Below are positions 17,714 through 27,355 of a stretch of 64,000 nucleotides of DNA, piece by piece. This stretch comes from Saccharopolyspora gloriosae (lineage in GTDB: Bacteria > Actinomycetota > Actinomycetes > Mycobacteriales > Pseudonocardiaceae). The stretch lies in assembly GCF_022828475.1 (NCBI RefSeq), contig NZ_CP059557.1, positions 2,775,470 through 2,839,469 of the forward strand, given 5' to 3'. The notes beneath the pieces are model-generated. The model did not search any database, had not been told where the DNA came from, and saw nothing but the letters and a program-made list of their open reading frames with translations. The translations under genes and the position numbers were made by a program. How positions within the stretch are numbered: the first letter of the stretch is position 1; every line of letters starts with the position of its first letter.

Positions 17714-17743
17714 ACGCTAGCCAGCGCGTTCGACCGCTGTCAA
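17714..17743 (-). promoter_or_regulatory. Sigma-70-type promoter of the SDR/FAD-oxidase/kinase operon
   Basis: TTGACA (complement of 17738-17743) and TAGCGT (complement of 17714-17719) are separated by 18 nt on the minus strand. A start near 17707 would give a leader of about 220 nt that contains the hairpin and terminator. Confidence 0.6.
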
Positions 17744-17799
17744 GGCCGTGCCCGCCGATGGCCGGGGCCGTGCCTTCGGGACGATTCCCGGGCGCGCTC

Positions 17800-17829
17800 T
17801 TGACACTCCTGCGTCGATCCCCACAAACT
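17800..17829 (+). promoter_or_regulatory. Candidate promoter of the alcohol dehydrogenase / Fae operon
   Basis: TTGACA at 17800-17805, with a weak -10 (CAAACT, 17824-17829) 18 nt downstream. The perfect palindrome at 17847-17870 would cover the region just after the transcription start, a classic repressor position. Confidence 0.45.
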
Positions 17830-17846
17830 TCCGGCGTCACGCCGGA

Positions 17847-17870
17847 ATTCGTTCCACATCTGGAACGAAT
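17847..17870. promoter_or_regulatory. Perfect 10-bp-arm palindrome, candidate repressor operator
   Basis: Arms ATTCGTTCCA (17847-17856) and TGGAACGAAT (17861-17870) are exact inverted copies separated by 4 nt. TTCCA/TGGAA half-sites resemble those of many IclR-type regulators. An IclR-type HTH is encoded at 19090. A second small palindrome (CCGGCG/CGCCGG, about 17831-17845) lies just upstream. Confidence 0.65.
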
Positions 17871-17973
17871 CACTCAGCCCTCCTCCGGACGATCCCCCCT
17901 CGTGCTCTGACGGCCGCCTGGGCCTTTTCGCGCCCTTTCCCGCCGTCGTCCCTCGACATGAAAGCGAGCGGTC

Positions 17974-19093
17974 ATGCGCGTAAAAGCTGCCGTGCTGGAG
18001 CAATACGGCGACCCACTCCGACTCCGGGAACTGGAACTCGACGATCCGGGTCCGCGCGAGGTCCTGGTGCGGATCGCCGCCACCGGCGTCTGCGCCAGCG
18101 ACGCCCATACCCGAGCCGGCCGGATCCCGTCGCCGCTGCCGGTCGTGCTCGGGCACGAGGGAGCGGGCGTGGTGGCGGCCGTCGGCTCCGAGGTCACCCA
18201 CGTCGCGCCCGGGGACCACGTCGCGCTGTCCTGGATGCCCAGCTGCGGGCGCTGCCGGCATTGTGAGAGCGGGCGACCGGTGCTGTGCACGGTCAGCGCG
18301 CCCGCACTGCTCGGCGGGACGCTGATGGACGGCGGCGTCCGGATGCGCGACGAGGGCCGCGACGTGCACCACTATTCGTTCCTGTCCACCTTCGCCGACC
18401 ACGCGGTGGTGCCCGCGGCCAGTGCCGTCCGGATCCGCGCTGACGTGCCGCTGGCGGTGGCCGCGCTGGTCGGCTGCGGGGTGCTCACCGGGTACGGCTC
18501 GGTGGTCAACCGCGCCAAGGTCGCGCCCGGCAGTTCGGTGCTGATCTACGGTGCCGGCGGGGTGGGGCTGAGCGCGGTGATGGCGGCCTGCAACTCCGGT
18601 GCGCTGCGGGTGATAGTGGTGGATCCGAAGGCGGACAAGCGCGACGGCGCCACGGCGTTCGGCGCCACCCACGTGATCGACCCGGGCAGCCAACCCGTCG
18701 TGGAGACCGTCCGCGCGATGACCGACGGGCTCGGCGCGGACGTGTCCATCGACGCGGTCGGCGGCGAAGGAGTGCTGGGGGAGGCGTTCGACGCCACCGC
18801 CACCGGCGGCACGATCGTTTGTGTCGGCGTGCCCGGCCCGGACGCCTACGCGGCGGTGCCGGGTGCGCGGTTCGTGCGCGAGGAGAAGTACCTGACCGGC
18901 AGCCTCTACGGGTCGAGCCGCCCGGGCAGGACATCCCGGCGTTGCTGAACCTGTTCGCGGCGGGGCGGCTCCCGGTGGACAAGCTGATCTCCCGGACGTA
19001 TCCGCTGGAGCACATCAACGACACCTTCAACGACATGCTCGCCGGGGAGCTCCGGCGCGGGTCGTGGTGCTCGACGAGGCCATCGCCTGGTGA
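17974..19093 (+). CDS. Zinc-dependent alcohol dehydrogenase, with two apparent frameshifts
   Basis: Read across three frames: about 373 residues of the class III-type medium-chain zinc ADH family. Seen: GVCASDAHTRAG, LGHEGAGVVAAVGSEV (catalytic zinc), CGRCRHCESGRPVLC (structural zinc cysteines) and the Rossmann motif YGAGGVGLSAVMAA. Frame changes near 18930 (CCGGG before CAGGAC) and near 19068 (GGG before TCGTGG) are each one missing base. Correction restores PGQDIPALLNLF and RRGVVVLDEAIAW then TGA. It overlaps the next gene's GTG. With a Fae-domain protein next door, formaldehyde or alcohol oxidation is the likely role. Confidence 0.8.
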
Positions 19094-19884
19094 GCGGGAC
19101 ACCCGCGGCCGGCCCGCGTGCCCCGGCGGTGGCGCAGGCCTTCCTGGTGCTCGGCGAGTTGGCCGAATCGCGGGAAGCGTTGCGGCTCAACGAGATCCTC
19201 CGGCGGGTGGACCTGCCGAAGACCACCGTGCACCGGCTGCTGCGGACGTTGGTGGACGTCGGCGCAGTGGTGCACCGGGCGGGATCCGGTACCTACACCG
19301 CCGCAGGCGGAGAATCGGCGTCGCCCGGAACGCGGCGCAACGCGATCGGACGGCAAGGAGAGCACATGAGCACGACCCGCCAGCTGGACGGCCGCATCGC
19401 GCAGGGATGGGGCGGGCGGAAACCCAACGGCTGCCACGTCAACGTCGTGCTGGCCGACCGGGGCAGCCCGACCGCTGCCGCGATGGTCACCACTTACACC
19501 GCTCCGGCGGAGGGCTTCACACCGATCCTCGTGTCGGTCGGCCAGGACCAGCCCTCCTACGAGACGCTGAACCCGCCGACGCTGATGATGAACAAGACTC
19601 CCGCGGATCCCGGGCTCATCGCCGGGGCCTGCCAGCTGGGCATCGCCCAGGGAGTTCTCGACGTGGTCGCCGCGGGAACCCTGGTGGCGAACCAGGAAAC
19701 GCTGGTGTTCGTCTCGATCTGGCTCGACCCGGACGCCGACGACGAGACGGCGGCGAAGAACTCCAGCCGGGAAGCCACCCGCAACGCGGTCGGGGAGGCC
19801 ACCACCGGCCGCGACCCGGCGGCCGTCCGGCGCCTCGTCCTCGGACGCGACCAGCTCACCCACCCGTTCTACCGAGGGGACTGA
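19090..19884 (+). CDS. IclR-type HTH joined in frame to a formaldehyde-activating enzyme (Fae) domain
   Basis: 264 residues from GTG 19090. Residues 1-77 are an IclR-type winged helix only (AVAQAFLVLGELAESREALRLNEIL...DLPKTTVHRLLRTLVDVGAV), with no effector-binding domain. From residue 93 follows a Fae homologue (about 172 residues): NGCHVNVVLADRGSP with the conserved His, NPPTLMMNKTPADP and QLTHPFYRGD at the C-terminus. Fae condenses formaldehyde with tetrahydromethanopterin. An internal ATG at 19366 has an excellent site (AAGGAG, 6 nt spacing), so Fae may also be made alone. The fusion may be real or arise from readthrough of a short regulator. The HTH is a candidate binder of the 17847 palindrome. 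Confidence 0.72.
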   Translation: MSGTPAAGPRAPAVAQAFLVLGELAESREALRLNEILRRVDLPKTTVHRLLRTLVDVGAVVHRAGSGTYTAAGGESASPGTRRNAIGRQGEHMSTTRQLDGRIAQGWGGRKPNGCHVNVVLADRGSPTAAAMVTTYTAPAEGFTPILVSVGQDQPSYETLNPPTLMMNKTPADPGLIAGACQLGIAQGVLDVVAAGTLVANQETLVFVSIWLDPDADDETAAKNSSREATRNAVGEATTGRDPAAVRRLVLGRDQLTHPFYRGD

Positions 19885-19919
19885 GGAGCCCGTTCAGAAC
19901 GATCGCCGGACACGGGTGT

Positions 19920-20741
19920 TCACGGCTTGCGGGCGACTCCGGCGAGGACGATCTGGTCGACCGGTTGCGCCGGTGCGACATGGGGGCCGTCCGGCCACCA
20001 GTCGCGCAGCAGGGTCAGGCCGGGTTCGACGAGCTCGAGCCCGGTGAACAGCCGCTCGATCTCCTCGCGGGATCGGAAGTTGGCCGATCCCATCGAACTG
20101 TTGCGGAAGGTCTCGGAGATGTAGCGGGCGATGTCGCTGCCCTCACCGCCGTCCGCGGGGTCGTGCCAGTGGGTCAGCGCGACGTAGGAACCGGAGGGCA
20201 GGGCGTCGACGTAGCTCCGCATGATCTCGTGCGGACGCTGCTCGTCGGTGACGTGGTGGATCGTCGAGCACTGGATCAACGCCAGCGGCTCGTTGAGGTC
20301 GAGGTTCTTCGAGATCCGCGGGTCGGCGAGCAACTCGGCCGGTCGGGTCAGATCACCCTCGACGAAGTGGGTGCGGTCGTTCTCCTCCATGAGCGCGCGG
20401 CCGTGCGCGGCGACGATCGGATCGTTGTCCACGTACACCACGGCGGAGTCCGGGTTGAACCGCTGCGCGGCCTGATGCGTGTTCTCCTGCGTGGGCAGAC
20501 CCGACCCGCAGTCGAGGAACTGCTTGATGCCCGCCTTCGCCAGGAAACGCACCACCCGGATCAGCCACGCCCGGTGCTCCTGCGCGAAGGCCAACGTCTG
20601 CGGGATCTGCTCGATCACCGCACCGGCGACGGCCTGGTCCACCTCGTAGTTGTCCTTGCCACCGAGGAAGACGTCGTACACCCGCGCGATGCTGGCCGTC
20701 GACTGGTCGATTTCCGGTTTCGCCGCTCGGCCCGCACTCAC
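19920..20741 (-). CDS. DUF574-type SAM-dependent methyltransferase
   Basis: 273 residues of the actinomycete-specific S-adenosylmethionine methyltransferase family (PF04672). Family stretches: SIARVYDVFLGGKDNYEVDQ (about residues 16-35), FLDCGSGLPTQENTHQ (SAM motif I), VVYVDNDPIVAAHGRAL (motif II) and ALIQCSTIHHV. The methyl acceptor is unknown for this widespread family. It follows fxsT on the same strand after 291 nt, so cotranscription with the FxSxx locus is possible but not supported by spacing. Confidence 0.9.
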   Translation of the reverse strand: MSAGRAAKPEIDQSTASIARVYDVFLGGKDNYEVDQAVAGAVIEQIPQTLAFAQEHRAWLIRVVRFLAKAGIKQFLDCGSGLPTQENTHQAAQRFNPDSAVVYVDNDPIVAAHGRALMEENDRTHFVEGDLTRPAELLADPRISKNLDLNEPLALIQCSTIHHVTDEQRPHEIMRSYVDALPSGSYVALTHWHDPADGGEGSDIARYISETFRNSSMGSANFRSREEIERLFTGLELVEPGLTLLRDWWPDGPHVAPAQPVDQIVLAGVARKP

Positions 20742-21032
20742 TGCCTTGCCCTCGTTTCCGCCTCAGTATCAAATCAAGCCACGTGTGAACATACCCGCCG
20801 GTTCGGCACACCGATACGACGACCGGGTCGTGATGTGCGCCGCTTCGCCCGGAACGCGTTCGGCTGCTTCCGCGCCGGTTGGACGCAGTAGCCCATGCAG
20901 AGCGCTCTTTGAGTGGCGCATTGTGCCGTGGTGGAACCACTGAGGTTCGGTTCGTCGATCGCCGCGCCACCGCGGACGTGCGCCGGAAGAAGGTCGACCT
21001 CCGCACTGGGGATGCCAGGTGCGGTTCGGGCG

Positions 21033-24000
21033 CTACATCGGTGGTGGTTCGGTGTCGAAGTCCAAGCGAGCTCGGGCCGTCGCCGCGACGGTTTCCGGGT
21101 GGTCCGGTCCCAGCACCTGCGCGTACCGGTCCAATGTGTCCAGTTCCAGGGAACGTGCTTCGACGCGTTCGCCGAGGGTGCGCAGATCCATCGCCAGATT
21201 GGACGCGCAGGCGAGCGCGCACGGGTGATCCGTCCCTCGGACTCGCCGGAACCGCTGCAGGACGTCCTCGTCGAGGTGCCGGGCGCCGGGCGCGTCATCT
21301 GCCGCGTGCAGGCTGCTGGCGAGGTTCGCGGCGGTTGCCAGCGTGTGCGGATGGTCTTCGCCGAGCACTTCCCGGAACGTCGCCCAGGTCGCCTCGCCCA
21401 GCTCGCGGGCGCCCGGATCCCCGTTCAGCCGCAGCGCGATCGTCAGGTTGTTCGCCCCGCACAGCGTGTACGGGTGGTGCTCGCCCAGAACCTGGCGGAA
21501 CCGGGCGTGCGCGTGCTCGGCCCGTGCCCTCGCCTCCACTTCGTCGCCGATCATGCAGAGGTCATTGGACAGGTTGGTGACCGCCGCCAGCGCCTCCGGA
21601 TGGTACGGGCCGAAATTTCGCCGGTGCAGGTCCAGGGACTGCCTGGCCAGCGTGGTCGAACGCGCGTAGTCGCCTGCTTTGCGGACCGACACCGCCAGGT
21701 TCTTCAACGCTCGCAACGTGTCCGGATGATGGTCGCCGTACACCCGCCGGTACACGGCGTAGGTGTTCTCCTGCATCTCGACGGATTCGGCGTACCGGCC
21801 GCACTCGCGCAAGTCCCGGGCGACGTTGTTGATGGAGAGCATCGTGGGCTGCCGGGTGTCACCCTGGCTGCGCCTGCGGCGCAGCGCGGTGTCCTGATCC
21901 AGCTCCAGCGCCGCCTGGAAATCGCCCATCATCCGCAGCGAAACGGCGTAGTTGTGCGCGGCCCGCACCGTGTGGGCGTCGTCCGCGCCGAACGTGCGCC
22001 TGCACCGTTGCAAGCTGTCCTGGTCCAGCTCGCAGGCACCGCGCCAGTCGCCGAGCTGGCGCAGATCGGCGGCCAGGCCGTTGGCAGCCCACACCGTGGT
22101 CCGGTGGTTCGGGCCGAGCTGAGTGCGCGCGTAATTCAGGATCTGCTCGTCGATCTCGCGGGCCGCGTCGCGTTCGCCGTTGCTGCGCAACGCATTGGCC
22201 AAGTGCATGTTCAGCGTGTTCAGCTCCTCGGCGTGCTCGCCGAGGACGGGGCGCCAGCCGGCCACGGCCTCAGCGGCGAGATCGCGGCTCGCCTCGAACT
22301 CGCCGCGCCGGTGCCGGTAGCGCACCAGCTGGATGATGAGCTTCCGCACCGCCGGATCATCACTGCCGTGCACCGCTTCGGACGGCGCCAGGTGCGAGGT
22401 GAGTGCGGCGTACCGGTCCCAGGCCCCCGATCATCCGGGTCGCCGGGAGCCGCGGCCGCGAGCAGCTGCCGCGCCGTGCGCTTCAGCGCTTCGCCCTGCG
22501 CATCGGGCAGCAGGTTGCGCAGCACGTCCTGCACCACCCGGTGCATCTTGATCGTCTGCGTCTCGGGCGCATCATCCCGGTGGCCGATCTTGGCCAGCGC
22601 GTACTGCCCGATCTCGTGCAGGATCTGCCCGCGCAGCACCGGATCCCGCAACTGCGCGTGCAGTGGGGACGGCAGTTGCACCGGCGATTCGCCCTGCTCA
22701 CCGATGAAGAAGCTGATCGGAATTCGGTCGGGGCCGAGGAACGCGCACAGCCGCAGCAGCTGCGCGGCGGCCGGCCGAGAATCGCGAAGGCGGTTCATCG
22801 GCATCGCCCACGCCATGACGACCTCGCGCTGGTAGAGGATCGCCGGCGCCTGGTCCAGGAGCTTCGGCAGGTCGGTCTCCGCCAGCCGCAGGTACTCGTC
22901 CACGGGCATCCCGGTGGCCTGCAGCCACGCACCGGCCGCTTCGAGTGCGAGCGGCAGGTCGCCGAGTCGTTCGGCGACTCGGTCGGCCTCCGCCTCGGAC
23001 AGGCGCGGAGTGCGGCGTCGCATGAAGCGCACGCTTTCCGCCCGCTGGTAGACATCCACTTCGAGCACCTCGGCGGTGGCACGCCAGTCGATGTTCCGGG
23101 ACGTCACCAGCACATGTCCTTGACCGGCGGGCAGCAGCCGGTGCAGCCCGGCCGGGTCGCCGGCATTGTCGAAGATCAGCAGCCAGCGCCGATGGGGGAC
23201 TCCCCGGCGCAGTGCGTCCAGCGCCAGCTGCACCGTTTCGCCCAGGTCGTCACTGATCGGCAGGTCGAGCTTCCGGGCCAGCTGGGCCACGTCTTCGCGC
23301 GCCACGGTGGGGTGCTCCGCCCGGACGTACCAGACGATGTCGTAGTCGGTGGCGAACCGGTGGGCGTACTCGATCGCCAGCTCGGTCTTGCCCACGCCTC
23401 CCATGCCCTGCACTGCGCTGGGCACCACCGCCGCGACGGAGGTCGTCATCCGCTCGCGCAGTGCCAGCAACGCGTGGTCCCGCCCGGTGAAGTTGATGTT
23501 CCGCGGCGGAACGGACCCCCACACCGCGGGAGGTTCACCGGGGAACCGCACCGACTGGCGGAACTCACCGGCCCGCGCCTCTCCGGCATCCGCTCCGGTG
23601 ACCCGCTCGATCAGCAGGCGCCGCGCCGTTTCCTCCGTGGCGTCCGAGATTTCGACGAGAGCCAGCGGAGCCGGCAATGCGGGAACGTCACACGGCCCGA
23701 CCAGAACGGGAATCAGCCGGGTGAGCTCGTCGCGGAGCGAAGACAAAGCGGCGGACCAGTCCGCGACGCGGAGTTCCCCGGCTCGCAGACAGCCGTCGCT
23801 GAACAGAACGACAGTGCGTTCCGCGCCCGCCAGATCGGCTCGCAGCGTGGCGGCGAGATCCTCGCCGGGACGGGGCTCCCACAAGTCGAGCCTTGTGCTC
23901 AGGCCCGCGCGGCTGAGCTGGTGACTCACCCATTCGGCCCATAACCGATCAGCTCCGACGTAACTGATCCGCACCGGTCCAGGCGGGTGCGTGTCGGGAC

Positions 24001-24055
24001 CGGTGCGCCCTGGGCTCGCGCCGGCCTCGCCGTGCACCGCGTCGTCGGAAGTCAT
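21033..24055 (-). CDS. fxsT: FxSxx-COOH system TPR protein FxsT (TIR-like, NB-ARC, TPR), with one apparent frameshift
   Basis: About 1007 residues when the frame is repaired. Residues 27-160 form a TIR-like domain (VRISYVGADRLWAEWVSHQL...ERTVVLFSDGCL). NB-ARC follows with P-loop GMGGVGKT at 217-224 and WLLIFDNAGDP (Walker B). Then a winged-helix region, and tetratricopeptide repeats of the 42-residue NLR type (for example YRRVYGDHHPDTLRALKNLAVSVRKAGDY). The frame breaks at a run of five C on the plus strand (22424-22428); a sixth restores RGAWDRYAALTSHLAPSEAVHG. STAND ATPases of this kind act as switches in signalling or conflict systems. It is 15 nt after the HEXXH gene. The FxsT name is the family label for this genomic partner of fxsA/fxsB. 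Confidence 0.85.
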
Positions 24056-24070
24056 GGAGATCCCCCTTGA

Positions 24071-25844
24071 TCACCGTCGTGCGCCTGTTCGTTCACCGTC
24101 GCCGGCCCGCTGCGCCGCCTGCGGATCACCCCGTTGAAAGGCCGACGTCGCAACGAAACCCGCCGTTTCCTCGTCGCGTACCGCCGGAGTGAGCCATGCT
24201 GCCAGATCGATCGGATCGACCACCTGATCCTCGCCGGAGATCCGCCGATGAAGCGCGACGGCGACTTCCGGCACCCCGGCCAGGGAGGTGGCCGCCGCGC
24301 GGTGTTCGTCGAGACGTCGTGATGCCAGGGCCAAGCCGATCCAGGCCTCGATGCTCTCCGGGGCCGCGGCCAGTTCGCGGCGGTGCCCCTCCAGCGCGGT
24401 CCGGGCCGCGGCCTGGCCGGAAGACCCGGCCGTGGCATCGGGCGGATCGCTCCACATCCGGACACCGTCGATTCGATCGGTCGCGCACCCTGGCGGACAT
24501 GGGCGGCCCGCGTGCCACGCTTCGATCTTCCGGTCCAGTTCGGCAGGGAAGGGGCTCACGTGGGTCAGGCGCCAGCGGACCCGGTGTGCGATGGCCGCGT
24601 CGGCAGCGGCGAGGGCCGCTTCGCGCGGCACGGCATCCGCGGCCATGTCCGACAGGGTGGCGGCAATGGCCGCGGCGAAGCGCTCGCCGTGCTCGGTGAG
24701 CGCCCCGCTGCCGCGCAGCAGCCGGAGTGCGAAGCCGGTCTGCTCCCGCCAGAAGGCGAACTCGAACTCCGCACGTGGCCGACCGGCGGCGTCGGCCACG
24801 TGGCGATGCCTCCGCCAGAACATCGCCACGCCCAGGTGGGCGTAGATGCCGTGCAGCAGAGCGGTGGGCGGTCGCGGATCTTCCCGCCACGGTGCGTAGA
24901 AGGCCGTGCCGGACGCGGAATCGCACAGCGCCAGCAGGTCGAGCAACGCCCCCAGCTTCGTGTGCTGGAACTCGTGCACCAGAGCGGCCGCGCAGGTCGG
25001 GGCATCCGGGGCAGCGACATGGCGATCGCCCGAACGACTCCGAACACGTCGCACTGCGCTGCCTGCCGTGCCCGTCGATCGGGACCAGGGAGCGCAACGT
25101 GCGGGCCATCGCCTCGGCCTGCTCGGTGTGGTGACGGCGGAGCAACCGCCAGGCGTCGCCGAACGTTCGCCGCCACCGTTCGGCGTCCTGCCCGGACAAC
25201 CTGCGCAACAGCGGAAGTCCTTGGTAGGTCCGGAACGGGTCGAGGTCGTCGAGCAGCACGTCGAAGCCCGCCTCCGCCCGCAGCCGGTGAACGCCGTGCC
25301 ACCCTGGCGCGGCGTGTCCGGGGTCGGCGGGGACGGTGACGGTGACCGCGTGCGCGACGATCGCGAGGCCGTCCCCATCCGCTCGCACCGTCGCAGTGGC
25401 CACTTCCGGCCCCAGCCGCGCGCTCCCGAGCGCGGGCAGTGCGACTACGCCTTCACGAACCGGCACCGGGATGCGGAACTCCAAGCCCGCCCCGGCGGCG
25501 ACCATTGCTGCCAACGCGTTGAAGTAGCCGAGGTCCGCGTGCGGCACCGTCCCCTTGCGCAACGTGCGGAGGCAGTGCGTCGCCCAGGTTCCGACCTGCG
25601 GGTGCAGGACCAGTCGCGCGGTGCGGTGCGGGTCGCGTGCCTGAGCGCGTTCGAGGAGTTGATACGCCTCGTCCAGCCCGATGCTTTCGCGATCCGCGGC
25701 GGGCACGGCGTCCATGACCATCCGGATCAGCAGCAGATGTTCGCTGAACTGGCTGGCCCGCAGCACGGTGAGCGCCGCCTCGTTCCCGCCCCCGGCGCCG
25801 AGACTGTCCAGCGCTTCGGCGGACACCCGGTGCCGGGCGCTCAT
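24071..25844 (-). CDS. HEXXH-motif putative peptide-modification protein of the FxSxx locus, two apparent frameshifts
   Basis: About 591 residues after repair. The N-terminal part (MSARHRVSAEALDSLGAGGG) precedes a VHEFQH zinc-protease-like HEXXH motif, and the C-terminal half is helical and Ala-rich. This protein family is known only as a partner of FxsB-type radical SAM maturases, and its chemistry is unproven. Frame changes near 25035 (GGG then CGATC) and near 25018 (CTG then CCCCGG) are single missing bases; repair gives SESFGAIAMSL then PDAPTCAAALVHEFQH. ATG at 25844 overlaps the fxsB stop (ATGA), so translation is coupled. Confidence 0.8.
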
Positions 25845-27073
25845 CCGCACGCCTGCCGCCGGGCGAGCCCCCGCAGGTCGGCGCTCACTCGTTCCCGAAT
25901 GTGGCCGATCAACCGGAACATGTCGGCGCAGTACACCGTCCGGTTCCGGAAGCCGCTTCCTGCCTGGTAGCGGTGCGGGTAGAGGCCGCCCCCGCACACG
26001 TCGCGCACCGCGCACCGCTGGCAGGTGTCGCTCAACGCGGCCCGGCCGAGCTGCCTGGCGGCGATCGACGGGTGCAGCAGTGCGTCGTCGAAGGAGTTCG
26101 CGGCCACGTTGAGCGTCGTCTCCGACGCGCCGGCATGGGCGGACTTCAACGAGTCGACCTGCTCGATGTCGCCGTCGGTCTCCACCACCACGAGGGCGGC
26201 CGGAGACAGTCCGACCGACTCCACACCGCTGGCGCCGCCCAGCAGGAGGTTCAGGATCTCGTCGAACAGCCGGATTCCGGTCTGCCGAGCGGGCGCGGAA
26301 TACCAGTGGTCGAACACGGCGATCAGCCAATCGGCGTAAGGGGTGATCGTCGGGTCGGCCGGTCGGCCCGGCGGCCGGGTCGTCCAATTGCCGTGGGGCA
26401 GCAGGAAGTCGACTACCGGTGGTGCGTACTGCAGCAGCGCCTCGTAGGTGGCGACGGGGTCGTTGGCCAGGTCGATCGCGCACAGCAATCCGGAGAACAA
26501 GTCCTGATACGGGGGCTGTGCCAGCAGCTTCAGCCCGCGTTGCACGTCGGGGTGGCTGCTGCGGCCGTCGCGGTACCGCCGGTGGCGATCCGTGGCGCTG
26601 CGCCCGCCGTCGAGGCTCACGCCCACCCGGATTCCGAGTCGGGCGAAGGTGTCCAGCGAATCGCGGCTCAGCCGGGAACCGTTGGTCTGCACGCTCGCGG
26701 CGACTTCGGTTCCCGGACCGACCGCGCGCCGGATCTCCGTCACGGCCGACTCCAGCCGCCGCACTCCCGCGAGCAGCGGTTCACCTCCGTGCAGCACCAC
26801 TTCGACCTGCCGCAAGCGGTGCTTCTCGGCGTGTTCGGCAATGCGGGAGGCGGTCCGCCGCACGGTTTCCGCGGGCATCACCGCGGGGCGGCGGCGCCAG
26901 TTCTGGTCGGCCATCTCGTAGACGAAGCAGTAGTCGCAGGCCAAATTGCAACGGCTGTGCGCCTTGAGGACGAACTGCCGGAACGGCACGGGCTCCCAGC
27001 CGTTCGCCCGGAGGTCGCCGACGTCGAGGGAGGCCGGCCATTCAACGGTGGTCGGCGCGATGGCGGAGTCCAT
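25841..27073 (-). CDS. fxsB: FxsB radical SAM/SPASM cyclophane-forming peptide maturase
   Basis: 410 residues. The radical SAM cluster motif CNLACDYC (Cys42, Cys46, Cys49) is followed by VEVVLHGGEPLL and SVQTNGSRL in the SAM barrel. The C-terminal SPASM-type region has CQRCAVRDVCGGGLYPHRY and a later YC, which would hold auxiliary Fe-S clusters. FxsB enzymes crosslink an aromatic ring of a precursor peptide to a nearby side chain, giving a strained three-residue cyclophane. ATG at 27073 lies 22 nt after fxsA, its expected substrate. It overlaps the HEXXH gene by 4 nt. Confidence 0.88.
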   Translation of the reverse strand: MDSAIAPTTVEWPASLDVGDLRANGWEPVPFRQFVLKAHSRCNLACDYCFVYEMADQNWRRRPAVMPAETVRRTASRIAEHAEKHRLRQVEVVLHGGEPLLAGVRRLESAVTEIRRAVGPGTEVAASVQTNGSRLSRDSLDTFARLGIRVGVSLDGGRSATDRHRRYRDGRSSHPDVQRGLKLLAQPPYQDLFSGLLCAIDLANDPVATYEALLQYAPPVVDFLLPHGNWTTRPPGRPADPTITPYADWLIAVFDHWYSAPARQTGIRLFDEILNLLLGGASGVESVGLSPAALVVVETDGDIEQVDSLKSAHAGASETTLNVAANSFDDALLHPSIAARQLGRAALSDTCQRCAVRDVCGGGLYPHRYQAGSGFRNRTVYCADMFRLIGHIRERVSADLRGLARRQACG

Positions 27074-27095
27074 GTGCGAGGTCACCGGCTTCGGC

Positions 27096-27293
27096 TCAAT
27101 TGGTTCCGGGGAAAAAACTGGACGAAATCGAATTGTCGAATGCCGCGAGCACTTCCGGGGCGTCGTCCAACTCGCGCAGCTTGCGGCGAATGGCATAGGA
27201 CAACACCGAATCGTCGAGCGACCGGAGCCGGTCCAGCGGGACTTCGGTGAGGTCGATGAGACCAGACTCCGGCTCTGGCACGTCGCCGTCCAT
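27096..27293 (-). CDS. fxsA: FxsA-type cyclophane RiPP precursor with a variant C-terminus
   Basis: 65 residues. The leader-like part (GLIDLTEVPLDRLRSLDDSVLSYAIRRKLREL) resembles FxsA precursors, immediately upstream of fxsB. The canonical family ends in FxSxx-COOH. Here the corresponding stretch is FDNSI (Asn in place of the first Ser) and nine more residues follow, SSSFFPGTN. An aromatic-x-Asn triad still fits the Phe-x-x crosslink rule of three-residue cyclophane maturases. The reading frame is supported by position and leader. A homopolymer indel near the 3' end (a run of six A at 27112-27117 on the plus strand) could alter the tail. Confidence 0.78.
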   Translation of the reverse strand: MDGDVPEPESGLIDLTEVPLDRLRSLDDSVLSYAIRRKLRELDDAPEVLAAFDNSISSSFFPGTN

Positions 27294-27355
27294 ACCCGCA
27301 TGGTACCGGCCCCGCATTCGGGACGTGGGAGAATTTCGCTGGTTTGAAAAGGAAA

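Noticed and set aside
17974-19093. Calling the zinc ADH a pseudogene
   Set aside because: Both lesions are one-base deletions at G/C runs and the rest is fully conserved, as in three other genes of the window. Sequencing error is the simpler reading.
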